Counted from the stretch's first letter, positions 24,041 to 34,359 are shown. The stretch is DNA of 64,000 nt from Undaria pinnatifida (GCA_012845835.1 JABAKD010000025.1:24413923-24477922); one strand, 5' to 3'. Program-made: numbers and translations. Notes: generated by a model from the letters alone, not told the origin.

Positions 24041-25135
24041 GAAATAAAACAACATACCTGGTAAATGGAAGGTACCAGATATATGTGGAACTAAATATGT
24101 CTACATTAAACCGTGCAGCCCAGCCCCCTCTGGTACGTCGTATCCTGGTGCCTAAACTCGTAGCTAGGGCCGTGTATCCTGGTGCAATACTCGTAGGGCA
24201 CAGGACAGGGTAGCATGCAACCCACGCCCCCCAGACAACGCCTTTCGCCTGGCGGCCTGGCTATAGTATACTAAGTAGGTCCCGCAGCCTACGGACTATC
24301 CTGACGAAAACAATGCTTCTGAGGGGCGGTGTCATATGCATATGTACCATTTTGATTTTTTTGCCTAGTCCGTCCCTTTTTCTCCGCCGGCGCAGAGTTT
24401 TTTTGTGTGCTTTCTTCTGCAATGCGATCAGACTACCCGTCGGTATATTATCAGCCGTGTGCCGGGCTCATGGGACGTCCGTGGCGCGAGCTATGGCCGC
24501 GGAAAGCCGCCGAGACTGGCTCTATTTTGCGGGGTATGAGACACTTCTGTCCCCGGGCAACCACACACTAGACGTATTTAAGCCTCCAGGTTAGGTCTTA
24601 AGTACTTCCAACTGGAAGAGCTAGGCCATTCGATACTTCGACCTTAAACGCAAAAAAAAAAACACCATATGTCTAAAACTCGAAATAGTGGTCTCTTTCA
24701 GTACGCATAAAAAGAAAAGCCGAGGAAAGATCAAACTACTTGAAAATAGACTATGATATTTCTGCACTACTCCAGACGCAGATGGCAAGACGAGGATTTA
24801 TGTCATGAGTCAGCACATGAGTGGGTGGAAACTTCAAGAAAGACCCTCCCCTGCCCATGCTGTGCGGGCTTGAACAAACGGCCAAAACAAATAACCGGTG
24901 CCTGGCAAAAACATTGAGTGCTTCGTACTCCATACTCGCTTCATATGTAGGATACCTCGCAGGCGTCTGCCGCCTTCGGTGTGCCTCAGTGTGGCAGTCA
25001 GTACAGCAGCACAGCAGGACTGGCCCTCAACCCGGTTCAATTTCCACCCTCGAAATGTAGGCATCCGTCTGATGTTTCCTCGAGCTTTTGTCGTCTGAAA
25101 TGCTGTTGTTTGCTGGAAAATACTCGGAAAATTGC
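24040..25135. other. Stretch without recognised genes
   Basis: The only frames are short and unrecognised. The longest is 24,313-24,594 (+), whose 5' half is hydrophobic (CICTILIFLPSPSLFL followed by arginines) and could be a signal-anchor by chance. No homologous stretch was found elsewhere in the window. Confidence 0.4.
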
Positions 25136-25138
25136 TTC

Positions 25139-25178
25139 AAATATGCACTTGGGCCAAAATGTGCCCAAGTGCATATTT
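25139..25178. other. Perfect 16-bp inverted repeat, 8-nt loop
   Basis: Arms aaatatgcacttgggc (25,139-25,154) and gcccaagtgcatattt (25,163-25,178) around caaaatgt. It lies 470 bp upstream of the OTU gene. 40-160 bp further on there are weaker inverted repeats (taggtc/gaccta around 25,218-25,240; gtagac/gtctac and acgata/tatcgt between 25,243 and 25,325). It could be the core of a small MITE or a structured leader; there is no T-run right after it, so it is not a bacterial-type terminator. Confidence 0.9.
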
Positions 25179-25649
25179 TGGGAAAATCCACATCTCACCG
25201 TGGTCTGCCGTGGTCGTTAGGTCGATAAAATAGACCTATTTTGTAGACATTTAAAACACGATAGGGCTTAATTTGGTTTAGAGCCTAAAATATAGGCATA
25301 TCGTCAGGCTTAAATACGTCTACTACACACACGGTGGAACTTTAGTCCTCGCACGTACATCGGGGTGGCAACAAAATGTATTTGCGAGAGAATTTTCCCG
25401 CACTGCTAGACGCGGGCGCGGTGTATATGTACCCGCTGCAACGACGTGAACTATGTCATTACTGTGAGTTCTCCCTCACAATTGACACGGTGGTTACCAT
25501 ACAGCAGTAGCGAAACCTGTATAAAGAGATATAAAGTAGCAACACAACCCAAGCAAAAGTAACGATGTGCACACAACAGACCATATCGGCAACAAACATC
25601 GGTATAAGCACGCGGGGAAAAATACTGGACACAGAAAACAAACAACAAA

Positions 25650-26216
25650 TTGACACCAATGATTCCTCTTAACAGCAGCGACAGCAGTACAAACCCATCA
25701 GACAGCGAAAATGATCAAGACAACAACAACAGCGGCAACAATAACAATTCTGGTCAATGGTCCATTATTCCCGAGATTGGTGATGGTGCATGTTTATTAA
25801 GATGTATCTCGCGTCGTGTGCACAACAACCCAGCTTTACATCACATCGTCCGTGCACATATTATTGCCCACATCACAACCAATTTGTACACCGTTATCCC
25901 AGGATCAGGTTTCAACACTTTCCACGACAGCATCTTAGCTGGAGCAAATCAAGAACTTGTGGAAGTCGCTGGATCTCAACCTACTACATATTCGAGTGTT
26001 GAAGAGTATCTCCACTTCATGTCACAGCCTTACGCATATGCTACAAACGTAGAATTAGTTGCTGCCACGCAGTTATACGGAGTGGACTTTCGAATAACTT
26101 ATCACACCGAGCCTCAGCAATATCCCAACCCTCCTGCTCCAAATGTCTGTGATATCTTATTATATTATCCACATTCTTTCCACTACGCATCCCTCCGATA
26201 TACACCTTCTGCATAA
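25650..26216 (+). CDS. OTU-type cysteine protease (deubiquitinase-like)
   Basis: 188 residues, intact. Residues 1-36 are a low-complexity linker rich in Ser, Asn and Asp. Residues 37-188 form one compact OTU domain: IPEIGDGACLLRCISRRV carries the catalytic Asp/Cys box (usual form GDGNCLFRA; here Ala replaces Asn), EEYLHFM...VELVAATQLYGVDFRI is the usual central helix and strand, and HSFHYASL near the C-terminus supplies the catalytic His. Family members cleave ubiquitin or ubiquitin-like chains. The length is that of a bare catalytic domain, and no intron is needed. Two in-frame ATGs lie three codons apart; the upstream A/C-rich leader (aaacaaacaacaaattgacacc) suits either. OTU genes also travel on Helitrons and other transposons, and another OTU sits at 32-33.4 kb, but the two share little beyond the fold. 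Confidence 0.85.
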   Translation: MTPMIPLNSSDSSTNPSDSENDQDNNNSGNNNNSGQWSIIPEIGDGACLLRCISRRVHNNPALHHIVRAHIIAHITTNLYTVIPGSGFNTFHDSILAGANQELVEVAGSQPTTYSSVEEYLHFMSQPYAYATNVELVAATQLYGVDFRITYHTEPQQYPNPPAPNVCDILLYYPHSFHYASLRYTPSA

Positions 26217-27245
26217 ATACTTCATCATCATCATCCGTTGTAGTCATTCGACTTGCGTCGCCCCCGGGAGGCACGTGTCCACCTCCCGAAGGGGAACCTT
26301 GTATTCCTTGTATTATTGGATCTCAAATTATGGAAACATGTCTGATCCGGGTTGACTTGCTCTACGATCTTGTTATTATGGAAGGGCCCACCACCATGTA
26401 CAGCAGTACCGGTACGTTCGTTGTGCGCTGGGCATTCTAGGGTATACCTGGCATAGAGATGGTCAAAACACCCGATATCCCTGGCTGCTGTTGTGAGCAC
26501 GCACTATGAGGCAGTTGTTCGTACGTTGTTGTGTAATACCGCGCCCGACCAACCCCCATGCCGACTACTTGCCCGAAGGCCTCTTTTCTGTTCGTGAAAC
26601 TACATATTTATAAATAGATAAAAGAAACAGTGCCATCATCAGCACTCGAAGAGCGACGCAACAGAAACAGTCGCTCGACAGCAGAGGCCACGGGAAACGA
26701 CTGCTATTCATTGGTGGTGTGCTCAATCTGCTGGTGGAAATCCTGCTGCATACCTGGTATATGCATACGGTAGTACTGCTGTACGAGGTGCGTGCGAAAA
26801 CGTCAGCTACATGTTAGTTGTAGCTCGAAGGATAATAAGTTTATTGTATACTTCTTCTCCAAGCTGTCCATCTGGTCGCATCCACCCATGTCAGCTTTCT
26901 CCCATATTTCAGTGCGATCATAACGCCACAAGACCTCTACGAGTGGGTTTTACTGCGTAAACGGAGGCAAGCAAACCTGCGAGCCCCGCCTGGGTACTCA
27001 TGTAACCGTACACGCCAGTTCACGCCACGGAGTTTAGCCCCCGAAATAAGTCCCATGCACGCGGCTCCCCAAGTTGCTTGGGTCTTGTGCTCCTTCCTGC
27101 TCCGAAGAAAGCTGTCGTATTGGTGCAGGTTCGTATTTGGAATTGTGCAAAACGGGGAGTCCGCGAAGTCCACTCCACGGCTAGAGCGGCGGCAGTCAGT
27201 CCCAACGACAGAGCCGCCTGGGACGACGCAGACGACAATCTCCTC
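26217..27245. other. Stretch without recognised genes
   Basis: No frame here has a recognisable domain. Minus-strand codons around 26,830-26,960 (VLWRYDRTEIWEKADMGG) are open without a start and could be an exon, but nothing supports that further. Plus frames at 27,055-27,240 run into the conserved minus fragment and are probably shadows. Confidence 0.35.
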
Positions 27246-27248
27246 GTA

Positions 27249-27404
27249 TCCTCAGTATTTCTCCTTCAACGTATGTTCTCTGGCTTTGGGTTCGTGGGAA
27301 ACATGCACAATGATCGATGTGGCCTAGATTCTCCAAGTAATTCACCGGTTCCAAATCATGGAGCCACCTCCGTACCATCGATGTCTCATTTTCTGGAAAC
27401 CCGA
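27249..27404 (-). pseudogene. Truncated copy of the 13.3-kb unrecognised ORF
   Basis: Encodes the same 52 residues as 13,142-13,297 (KIGFPENETSMVRRW to YVEGEIL) with few differences. Upstream it is cut by PMP cassette sequence that begins at 27,405 (tgagagcaaaactgctatcc); downstream it passes into unrelated DNA immediately after the GEIL codons. Therefore it is a fragment. Confidence 0.6.
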
Positions 27405-27590
27405 TTTTACTTGAGAGCAAAACTGCTATCCCTATCTTGCTACCCCTACGGTAGAAAACCTCCAAATACAACGACACATTCAAGCAGTATGCTCGACGAA
27501 GTATGTGTTACGATCATCATCTCATAGGCCCGTGCATTGACGCAAGCCTGGAAGACCATCTGTGCCGCTGTGTCTACATCTCGGTGAGTG
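27405..27590 (+). repeat. PMP cassette fragment (parallel to 44.17-44.30 kb)
   Basis: gagagcaaaactgctatccctatc, then cattcaagcagtatgctcga, then gccgctgtgtctacatctcg match 44,170-44,300 and 49,430-49,555. From 27,590 to 28,280 I can align nothing with confidence. An AT-poor, TATA-like stretch (gaggtatatatagcacg) at 28,136-28,152 is noted only. Confidence 0.6.
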
Positions 27591-28389
27591 TTTACTCTAC
27601 CCTGTTTCTCAGTCTGTGATAATCAAATTTGTATCTCTCTAGGATGAAGAATTGGCCCGGACTCTGTGTGTACAGATGTCGTTAGGTACGTAGATAGAAC
27701 GAGTTAACGTGAAAACCACACACAGCGAGTACTTAATTCAAACCCATGTCGAAGTTCTGGCTAGTAGGTTCTAAGGATATCCGACGCCCAGAAAATACAT
27801 TGGCCGAAATACGTGCTACACCCCTGTCGTAGCTTGCACCGCTAACTTGCGGTAGCAGGGGTAGAAAGGTACCCCGATTTCACACTATAGAGGCCAGGCC
27901 ATTCTACGTATTGAACGCTTACCCCGAAGTGGTGTTTTTACGCGCAAGATAGCAACCTATTCCAGGTCCGCTCTTATTGTGAAACCTGGACCACGTTTTA
28001 CGATGGGGAGCTTGCCTGTACTTTTGGCTTGAATACATTTGTGAACTTGTTGGGGCTCCTTACCAAAAACCTTTCGAACTTACGCCTTGTTCGGCATTAC
28101 ATTATTGATTGTATTTAAGCAGAACCCACGCCCATGAGGTATATATAGCACGTTCAGTTCTCGTCAAGGTCAGCTTTTTGGAAATAGGGTGTAGTGTTGG
28201 TCATGCCAGGAGCCTAATGAACGCCGCTGGACGCATCTGCGCCGTAGCGTACGTCGTAGTATATCTAACGCGGTAGCAATTCTGGTGACTGGCTCTGAGT
28301 CACTGAAAACAGTGCTTCCTTGGTCCTATTTTCGAGGAATAATGTCCAACTGTACCGAATTGGCTCTACCCGTTGGTGCCTACGCACAG

Positions 28390-28476
28390 GTGGAATTTAT
28401 GTGGAGGGCAACTCATCCGTCCACATCATCGACGGCATTACCTCTTTCGACAGGAACACGGCTGATGATGACGGAG
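28390..28476 (+). CDS. PMP-like exon 3 (87 nt, phase 1-1)
   Basis: Borders tacgcacag|g and cggag|gtgag. It encodes GIYVEGNSSVHIIDGITSF then DRNTADDDG. One codon longer than the others (29 residues), still a multiple of three. The sequence is the best match of the set to the general beta-helix pattern (G-I-Y, N-S-S-V-I, F-N-A, D-G-G). A frame of 81 codons (28,320-28,565) spans it. Confidence 0.65.
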
Positions 28477-29099
28477 GTGAGGAACGTTCCTATGAAGAAT
28501 ATGTTTTTCATTATACCAGCAAGAGATTTATGGCATATATCAATTTTCACCTTAGGTGTAGATAGTATACATATATACTATGCTGTAAACGTTGATGATA
28601 CTGCCGAGATATGCTAACAAACCGGTTCACACGCCAGATCTCTCTCGGTAGAAGTCCCTCGGCAGGTTTCACGAGATGTGCTGTCGGTTGGTTGTTGCGA
28701 GGTACCTGGCGTGAACTTGACGCGCAATACGATGTGGGTACGACTAAAAACGAGTCATCCCACGGTAGAGGTTGAACGTTTAGGCAGAAAGATTTCTGAA
28801 CGGTTGGGGTCCTCAAGTGTGGAAAGCAAGGGTAAGCATGATAGCTTTACCAGTGCTGTTTTAGTGCTATTAATAGAGCATAACAAGTGTTGGTTAGGTT
28901 GCGCGAAGTAATATCTTCGTCGTCGAGTTTCGGGTCACATAAGGAGCTCCTGTGGTGAAGAGCTCAGAAACACGCCTGTTTCAATCCTTGCGTGGGATGA
29001 GCCCAGCATGTTTTTGGCACAACACGCCGCCTATAGGGTGCTTTTTCACGGATACACGAACATTTCATGGCCTAAGCGAAGATAAAGGACGACATGTGT

Positions 29100-29815
29100 A
29101 GCGAGGAGACGGAAGTGGGTTAGAAGAATGACCCTACACCAGACGTATACATACATGTGGGATGCAGCGTTGCTCATGCCAGAAACCTCAGACAAACAGT
29201 TGCGCGCAGCTCTACGGTATTGTGTGTCATAGAATACCCAACATGGTAGCCGTTCAGAAATCATTTTTTCAGAGGAAAAACGCTACCATTATCGTAGCAA
29301 GCGTCACACCAGTGAACAAAGTATCACAATGGCGCTGTCATTGGTAAGCATGAATGTAGGCATAAGGTGCCGAAGCCCGTCTTACGAGTGGTTCTTGGAA
29401 GAATGCAGTTCACCCTTCTTGAAATTCGCCGAACACCGCACGGCACTTCGCGCTTGGTGCGGGTAACGTATGCCTCGTTGGTCAAGACACGAAGTTCTCC
29501 GTGCCGGCAAAGTAGGGATGCGAGGGTCTACGATCATACGACTTATACCATGCACAACTGAGTACACCCCCCCTACCGCCTCGACACTCGACGCAGGTGC
29601 CATATTCGCCTCTTCCAACTGTTCAATTCATGTCGACGGCATCACTTCCTTTTCGGCCAACGTCGCCCAGGATGACGGAGGTAACGTTGGCTTGCGCCCT
29701 TTAATGGTACCCACAGTAGTCGTGAAGCTGGGGTTCCTATAACGCCAACGGTACAGTGATTAGTTATGATATACTATCCTTTTCAGAACTAGTCAACAAC
29801 AGTCATAATGTGTAC
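29100..29815 (+). repeat. PMP cassette D (a-type segment plus exon)
   Basis: 29,345-29,570 matches 42,220-42,430, 47,475-47,690, 6,720-6,910 and 52,570-52,790 (ataaggtgccgaagcccgtcttacgag; cgagggtctacgatcata). It is followed, unlike the two copies in the 5.25-kb duplication, by a complete exon. 29,690-29,815 is the unoccupied counterpart of 52,900-53,027, where an R1 LTR follows. Confidence 0.65.
29597..29680 (+). CDS. PMP-like exon 4 (84 nt, phase 1-1)
   Basis: Borders tcgacgcag|g and cggag|gtaac. It encodes AIFASSNCSIHVDGITSF then SANVAQDDG. Intact. Distance to exon 3 is 1.2 kb, the shortest of the series, which would be an ordinary intron size. Confidence 0.65.
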
Positions 29816-30900
29816 GTCGTGGTAGCACCGTAACGAACAGCCACACGGGCATCGAAACCGCTTTTACTAAGGGAATGCTTGTAGTTTTTCTCGTGAGGGG
29901 CTCTGGCGAGCTGGTAATCCAACTCTTTACAGCGCCCACCCACCGCAACCGCAGCCGTCGTCCAGTAACCAATTCCTTCTAGAGTTACCATCAATAGTGT
30001 TTGGGGTTGCGGTTAGGTTTACACGCTGCAACACAGGTCGTCATGCTCATCGTGTGCATTTTGTGGTTGACGTAATGAGCAGGATGGCACGAGGCCGCCC
30101 AACCACAGCGAGGTCTCCGTATATGCGGTGCGGTGCGTTTTTGGGGCTGAAGCACGCAATGAAACATATTTGAATGATGCCGTCAATCGTAGTACAAAGT
30201 TGAAAAACTATATAAACATCTGCGCGAGATCAGGCAAATGGCATACGGGAACACATACTTTGGTACCGTTCGTCAATAAAGCTAAACGGTTTCCAGCACC
30301 CCCTGGGCAATGAGAGCCGCACGATTGTAGTGTGTTGGCATTAGCCCCACTTCTGTGTGCCAGATGTTAAGGCGTGCAGTGTTTTAGGTCCAGCACATTC
30401 TGCTACTCCACGTATTTTAACAATTTGCCCAATGGTCTGTTCGAAAAAAATAACAGTTCTTGTGCATATTGTGTACATGGAACAGTAATACATGACGTAT
30501 ATTATGCGCTAGAATTCTTTCCGGCGCGTTACCGCAACCGTAGTGCAGCAGCCGTCTCTCGGTAATGCCGGTATGTGCCAGCTGGAAACACCGCCACTAA
30601 AGCGGTGACAGGCACAACTGTAAATGCTGGCACTACTAGTTGTATCCGTGACGGCCAAGCGAATTCACAAGCGTTGTATCAGGCAACCGGCGCTATTCAT
30701 TCGGCTCTATAGCAGGACCTCTACTGCACGTGAAACGTGGCACAACAGAGTAATAACCAAACGTACAGGTTGTTATCTGCGCGCATCTGAGTGTGGGGTG
30801 AGACATCTCAGGCCTCAACTTTTTGCTATTGACTGCCGGCAAATGCCAAACATTCATGCGTATTTCGAACAATACATGTTACGTCAAATGCTTTTTGGTG
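29816..30900. other. Stretch without recognised genes
   Basis: Frames of 60-65 codons on both strands, none recognised. The plus frame 30,624-31,019 (131 codons) overlaps the short tandem repeat at 30,950-31,068 and the untranslated 3' side of the helicase fragment, so it is probably spurious. Confidence 0.35.
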
Positions 30901-30949
30901 TAAAGAGGAGAAGTTTTTTGTCACACATGACTGGTGACTCGCTGCGAGA

Positions 30950-31068
30950 GAAGGCACTTGGCGATCGTCGGCAGTGGCGGAATGTTTTATCACATTTGAC
31001 CGCGCGAGAAGTCACTTGACGATGGTCGGGAGTGGCGGAATGTTTTGTCACACTTGACTGGTGGAATG
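30950..31068. repeat. Two to three units of a 57-bp repeat
   Basis: The words cacttgrcgat, gtcggsagtggcggaatgtttt and tcacayttgac appear at about 30,956 and again 57 bp later; a partial third unit (gtcacacatgactggtg) precedes at 30,919. Confidence 0.75.
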
Positions 31069-31102
31069 TCCATCGCTACAGACGTGGTTCGCTTGACCAA
31101 AC

Positions 31103-31861
31103 TTAGTTTACGTTGTAGACCCCCTGCAATCCATGGCCACTACTGTGAACGTCCCGAGGCCAAAGCCCTCTCCAACCGTCGGGGGCGTCATACGCTTCCC
31201 GTGCGTCCCATAGGGTGGCGTACGCCACTCTTCTCCCCCGCGTGTCGATGGTTACTGTCGCTGGCGCTTTTAGGCGCAGTTCCGCGAGCGCGTTGATGGC
31301 GTCCATTGGGGGGTGGAAGGCGTCCTTCATGAAATCGCGGGCGGCGCCTCTGTCGCGCAATACAGCACTCGGCAAGACTATGAATAGGCCCCCAAGAGTT
31401 TTACCCCTAGATACAGCGGTGTACCCCTGGCCCTGGGCGAAGAATCCTCTACTCGGAATCCACACGGCAACCCGCTCGAACCCAACACCCTGTACCCTAT
31501 GTATGGTCATAAAAGCGGCGACCATGAGCGGCCACTGTTTCACTATGTACGCTCCGCTGACGGCAACTCCCCTGCAGAACGGAACCCATACGGCCTTGTC
31601 CTCGAAAGGCTGCAGCTTGACTCTGCTCCCTTTCCCCTTACCAGTCGTTAGCTCTACCTCAACCCACGCCGGCCTTTTGTGGGCGAGGGTGGTCTCGTGT
31701 GCCTCGGCTTCTAAGGAGGCGTCGGTATCCTGCCAACCTCTAACGACGCCACAGGTAGCGTTGACGACCCCCCGCTGTTGGTCGACATTTTTAGTGATGA
31801 CTATCTGAGAGGCGTAAAGTTGGCACGCGAGGGGTAGGGATGGAAGCGTTAGGTTTTGCAT
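31103..31861 (-). CDS. PIF1-like helicase, C-terminal half
   Basis: 252 codons. Residues 14-40 (LYASQIVITKNVDQQRGVVN, then T-GVV) match the start of the PIF1 C-terminal domain (usually G-QVM..KN.D...GLVNG..G.V). Residues 120-160 hold the closing motifs: TIHRVQGVGFERV (motif V, usually SIHKSQG) and GQGYTAVSRGKTLGGLFIV (motif VI, usually GQ.YVALSR). The Walker A/B half is absent, so alone it cannot be an active ATPase. PIF1-type helicases of this size and context are the second half of the Rep-helicase of Helitrons. A splice acceptor (cctctcag) directly before ATAGTCATC at 31,803 fits an exon start, so this may be the next exon of the OTU gene just upstream. The fragment ends in a normal stop. 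Confidence 0.7.
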   Translation of the reverse strand: MQNLTLPSLPLACQLYASQIVITKNVDQQRGVVNATCGVVRGWQDTDASLEAEAHETTLAHKRPAWVEVELTTGKGKGSRVKLQPFEDKAVWVPFCRGVAVSGAYIVKQWPLMVAAFMTIHRVQGVGFERVAVWIPSRGFFAQGQGYTAVSRGKTLGGLFIVLPSAVLRDRGAARDFMKDAFHPPMDAINALAELRLKAPATVTIDTRGRRVAYATLWDAREAYDAPDGWRGLWPRDVHSSGHGLQGVYNVN

Positions 31862-31995
31862 GGTACACGCGAAACGTTAGTGAACTTGTTGCTTGGCGGA
31901 GGCGCGGTGGGAGTAGATGGTTGCAGTAGACCCCTGTAAGGAACGTGGGAACGTGCGATGGAGGCCTAAGTTTGGGGAAATCAGAGGGACGAAGC

Positions 31996-33417
31996 CTAGT
32001 GTACGTAGTCGAAGTAAAGCTTAATATGATCAGTGCGGTGGGCACTCCTCAAGCACACCTGCTGGATGGAGCGGTGGACGACGAGGGTGTCCGCAGGGCC
32101 TCTAACCCAGACGACGATGGTAGCCTCAAAGGCCTCGGCAACAGCCGGAAGCACGCCCAGCGAGAGATACCGTCTAGGTGGGAAGAGATTTTGGCGCAGA
32201 TGAGTCTCTAAGTCGGAGAAGTGCTTGATATTGTCGATGGCGTCGAGCACATCGAAACCCATCATACGCGCCCGGTTTCCCATGAGGAGACGAAGAGGGG
32301 GGTTTCCTTCCGGGGCTGAACATTGCCGTACCAAGTCGGTGAAAGAGAGGGCGCGCCGGGCGGTCACGTGAAGCACGATAAAGTTGGCGATTTCATTTTT
32401 GAGGCGGAGAATGTCGCCGAGAGGATGCTCGTATTTAGTCCCCTGTAAAGGTAACAGCAGAATTCGGCGGGCAAGGCCGCATGGTGTGAGGACAATGTGC
32501 GCATGGGTTACGTTGTACGCAGGTGTAGGATGTAACGTGCTGAAAGACAAGAACCATTGTTACAGGACGCCCAGACGTAGCTGGAGACGCCTACACACAT
32601 AGGACATGACGCATAAACAGGCGACGGAAGGGATTTGCACCCCAGGAACGCCGGTGGAAGGTGAGGTAGTATGGCGGGTTCGAACAGTTTCGAACACGCA
32701 CGCGTATGCTACAAACGCAAGCACAGGACGCACACACGTAGCTGGAGACGCCTACATACATAGGAGATGATGGATACACAGGTGACGGAACGCATTTGCA
32801 CCGCAGGAACGCTGGTGGAAGGTGAGGTAGTAGACTATAGCAGGTTCGAAGACGTACGGGTATGCTACAAACGCAAACACACGGGAGTACTGCTGCGCTA
32901 CACATGTACGTACTCTGCACACGCGGCGAGAGCGGTGTGCACGCCGCTGTACATACAAACACAGCTGTGACCATGCTGAGTGCGTAGCGTATAAGCAATG
33001 CCGTGTACATACCTGTCCCAAGAAGGTGCAGTTCCCCTTTAGCAGAGAGTGCCAGCCGCAGTTGCCATCCCCCCTGCACGGAACAGTGCGAGTGTTCCGG
33101 CGCTGTAGAACGAGGCCATTCGGGCAGTGCAATTGCTGAATGGATTGTTGTTGCCCTCGCAAGGCGGAAGGATGTAGGACGAACTCTAAGCGATGAGGCA
33201 GAGAGAGCCCTGCAAATGTGTATTGGAACAGTTGGTCTCCCCAGTCGTCAAGATACCGCTCTGCTGTAAGGACGTTCCGCTGCATGTTGTGCAGAGATTC
33301 AAACGCAGCACCAGGTGGTGGTACGCCGTGACGTTTGAAGAGGGCGAAGAACACGCAGTCGCAGAGGTGGAGGAGCGTAGAACGAGCGAAGGGGCTCATA
33401 GCAGACACCCACTGCAC
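31996..33417 (-). CDS. OTU-type cysteine protease, two exons (Helitron-associated?)
   Basis: Exon 1 (33,417-33,013) ends with VPCRGDGNCGWHSLLKG, a textbook OTU catalytic box (D-G-N-C..H-L), and the donor ggacag|gtatgt. Exon 2 starts at 32,442 after ctttacag and runs in the same phase to 31,996. It carries helix LRLKNEIANFIVLH, the central strand region RRYLSLGVLPAVAEAFEATI and the closing HIKLYFDYVH where the family keeps its catalytic His. The intron (32,443-33,012) contains a 161-bp tandem duplication. The N-terminal 120 residues before the Cys box are not recognised. A second donor-like site (gactac|gtacac, 32,005) just before the stop could link it to the PIF1 helicase fragment 140 bp downstream. 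OTU plus PIF1 helicase on one strand is a combination known from Helitron transposons; no Rep nuclease motif (HUH) was found. Confidence 0.7.
32580..32890. repeat. 161-bp tandem duplication inside the OTU intron
   Basis: agctggagacgcctac starts at about 32,579 and again at 32,740, followed in both by a tttgcacc..aggaacgc.ggtggaaggtgag block and tatgctacaaacgcaa. The copies have diverged moderately. Confidence 0.8.
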
Positions 33418-33426
33418 GCTCCGGAG

Positions 33427-34350
33427 ACCACCAGCGCTGGGTTGGCAGGCCAGCCGAAGGGTGCTTGTATGCTACTACTAGCAGTGTAGAGTGTGTTGGT
33501 GTTCGTGTGTGTGTCCCAAAATGCACCCACGAGGTGGTTGTTTGCGTGCGAGGGTGTAGTTCGTCACGCCGTTTGATTTGAATCGCAGCCGTTTGAATTT
33601 TATGGTTTTGTAAGGACGAGAAGGGTTTTTTGGGAAGGGATTTTTTTGTCCGCAGCCCAGGGCACAACGAAGTGAAATGTTTGTGTGTTGTGTTGTTTTT
33701 TTTTTTTTGTTGTCCCGCATCGTGATGTAGCAGGATCGAACAGCAGAGGCGCAAACGTTCAAGCGCATGCACCACCAGCGCTGGGTTGGCAGGCCAGCCG
33801 AAGGGTGGCTGTATGCTACTACTAGCAGTGTAGAGTGTGTTGGTGTTCGTGTGTGTGTCCCAAAATGCACCCACGAGGTGGTGGTTTGCGTGCGAGGGTG
33901 TAGTTCGTCACGCCGTTTGATTTGAATCGCAGCCGTTTGAATTTTATGGTTTTGCAAGGACGAGGAGGTTTTTTTGGGAAGGGATTTTTTTGTCCGCAGC
34001 CCAGGGCACAACGAAGTGAAATGTTTGTGTGTTGTGTTGTTTTTTTTGTTGTCCCGCATCGTGATGTAGCAGGATCGAACAGCAGAGGCGCAGGCGTTCA
34101 AGCGCATGCACCACCAGCGCTGGGTTGGCAGGCCAGCCGAAGGGTTGTTGTATGCTACTATTAGCAGTGTAGAGTGTGTTGGTGTTCGTGTGTGTGTCCC
34201 AAAATGCACCACCAGCGCTGGGTTGGCAGGCCAGCCGAAGGGTGGTTGTATGCTACTACTAGCAGTGTAGAGTGTGTTGGTGTTCGTGTGTGTGTCCCAA
34301 AATGCACCACCAGCACTGGGTTGGCAGGGCAGCCGAACGGTGCTTGGATG
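33427..34350. repeat. Tandem array: 98-bp unit, two units carrying a 240-bp insert
   Basis: The start word accaccagcgctggg lies at 33,427, 33,771, 34,110, 34,208 and 34,306 (spacings 344, 339, 98, 98). The 98-bp unit runs through tggcaggccagccgaaggg and tgtgtgtcccaaaatgc. In the first two units about 240 bp are inserted, flanked on both sides by atgcacc. The insert contains a T-run of variable length (13 and 8). Frames of up to 244 codons on the minus strand (33,478-34,212) simply read through the array. Confidence 0.9.
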
Positions 34351-34359
34351 CTAGTAGCA

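Noticed and set aside
28136-28152. TATA-like gaggtatatatagcacg
   Set aside because: A/T runs of this kind are common here and no gene start follows at a suitable distance.
33478-34212. 244-codon minus-strand ORF
   Set aside because: It reads through the 98/340-bp tandem array, with the same peptide repeated in shifted frames; openness comes from the repeat.
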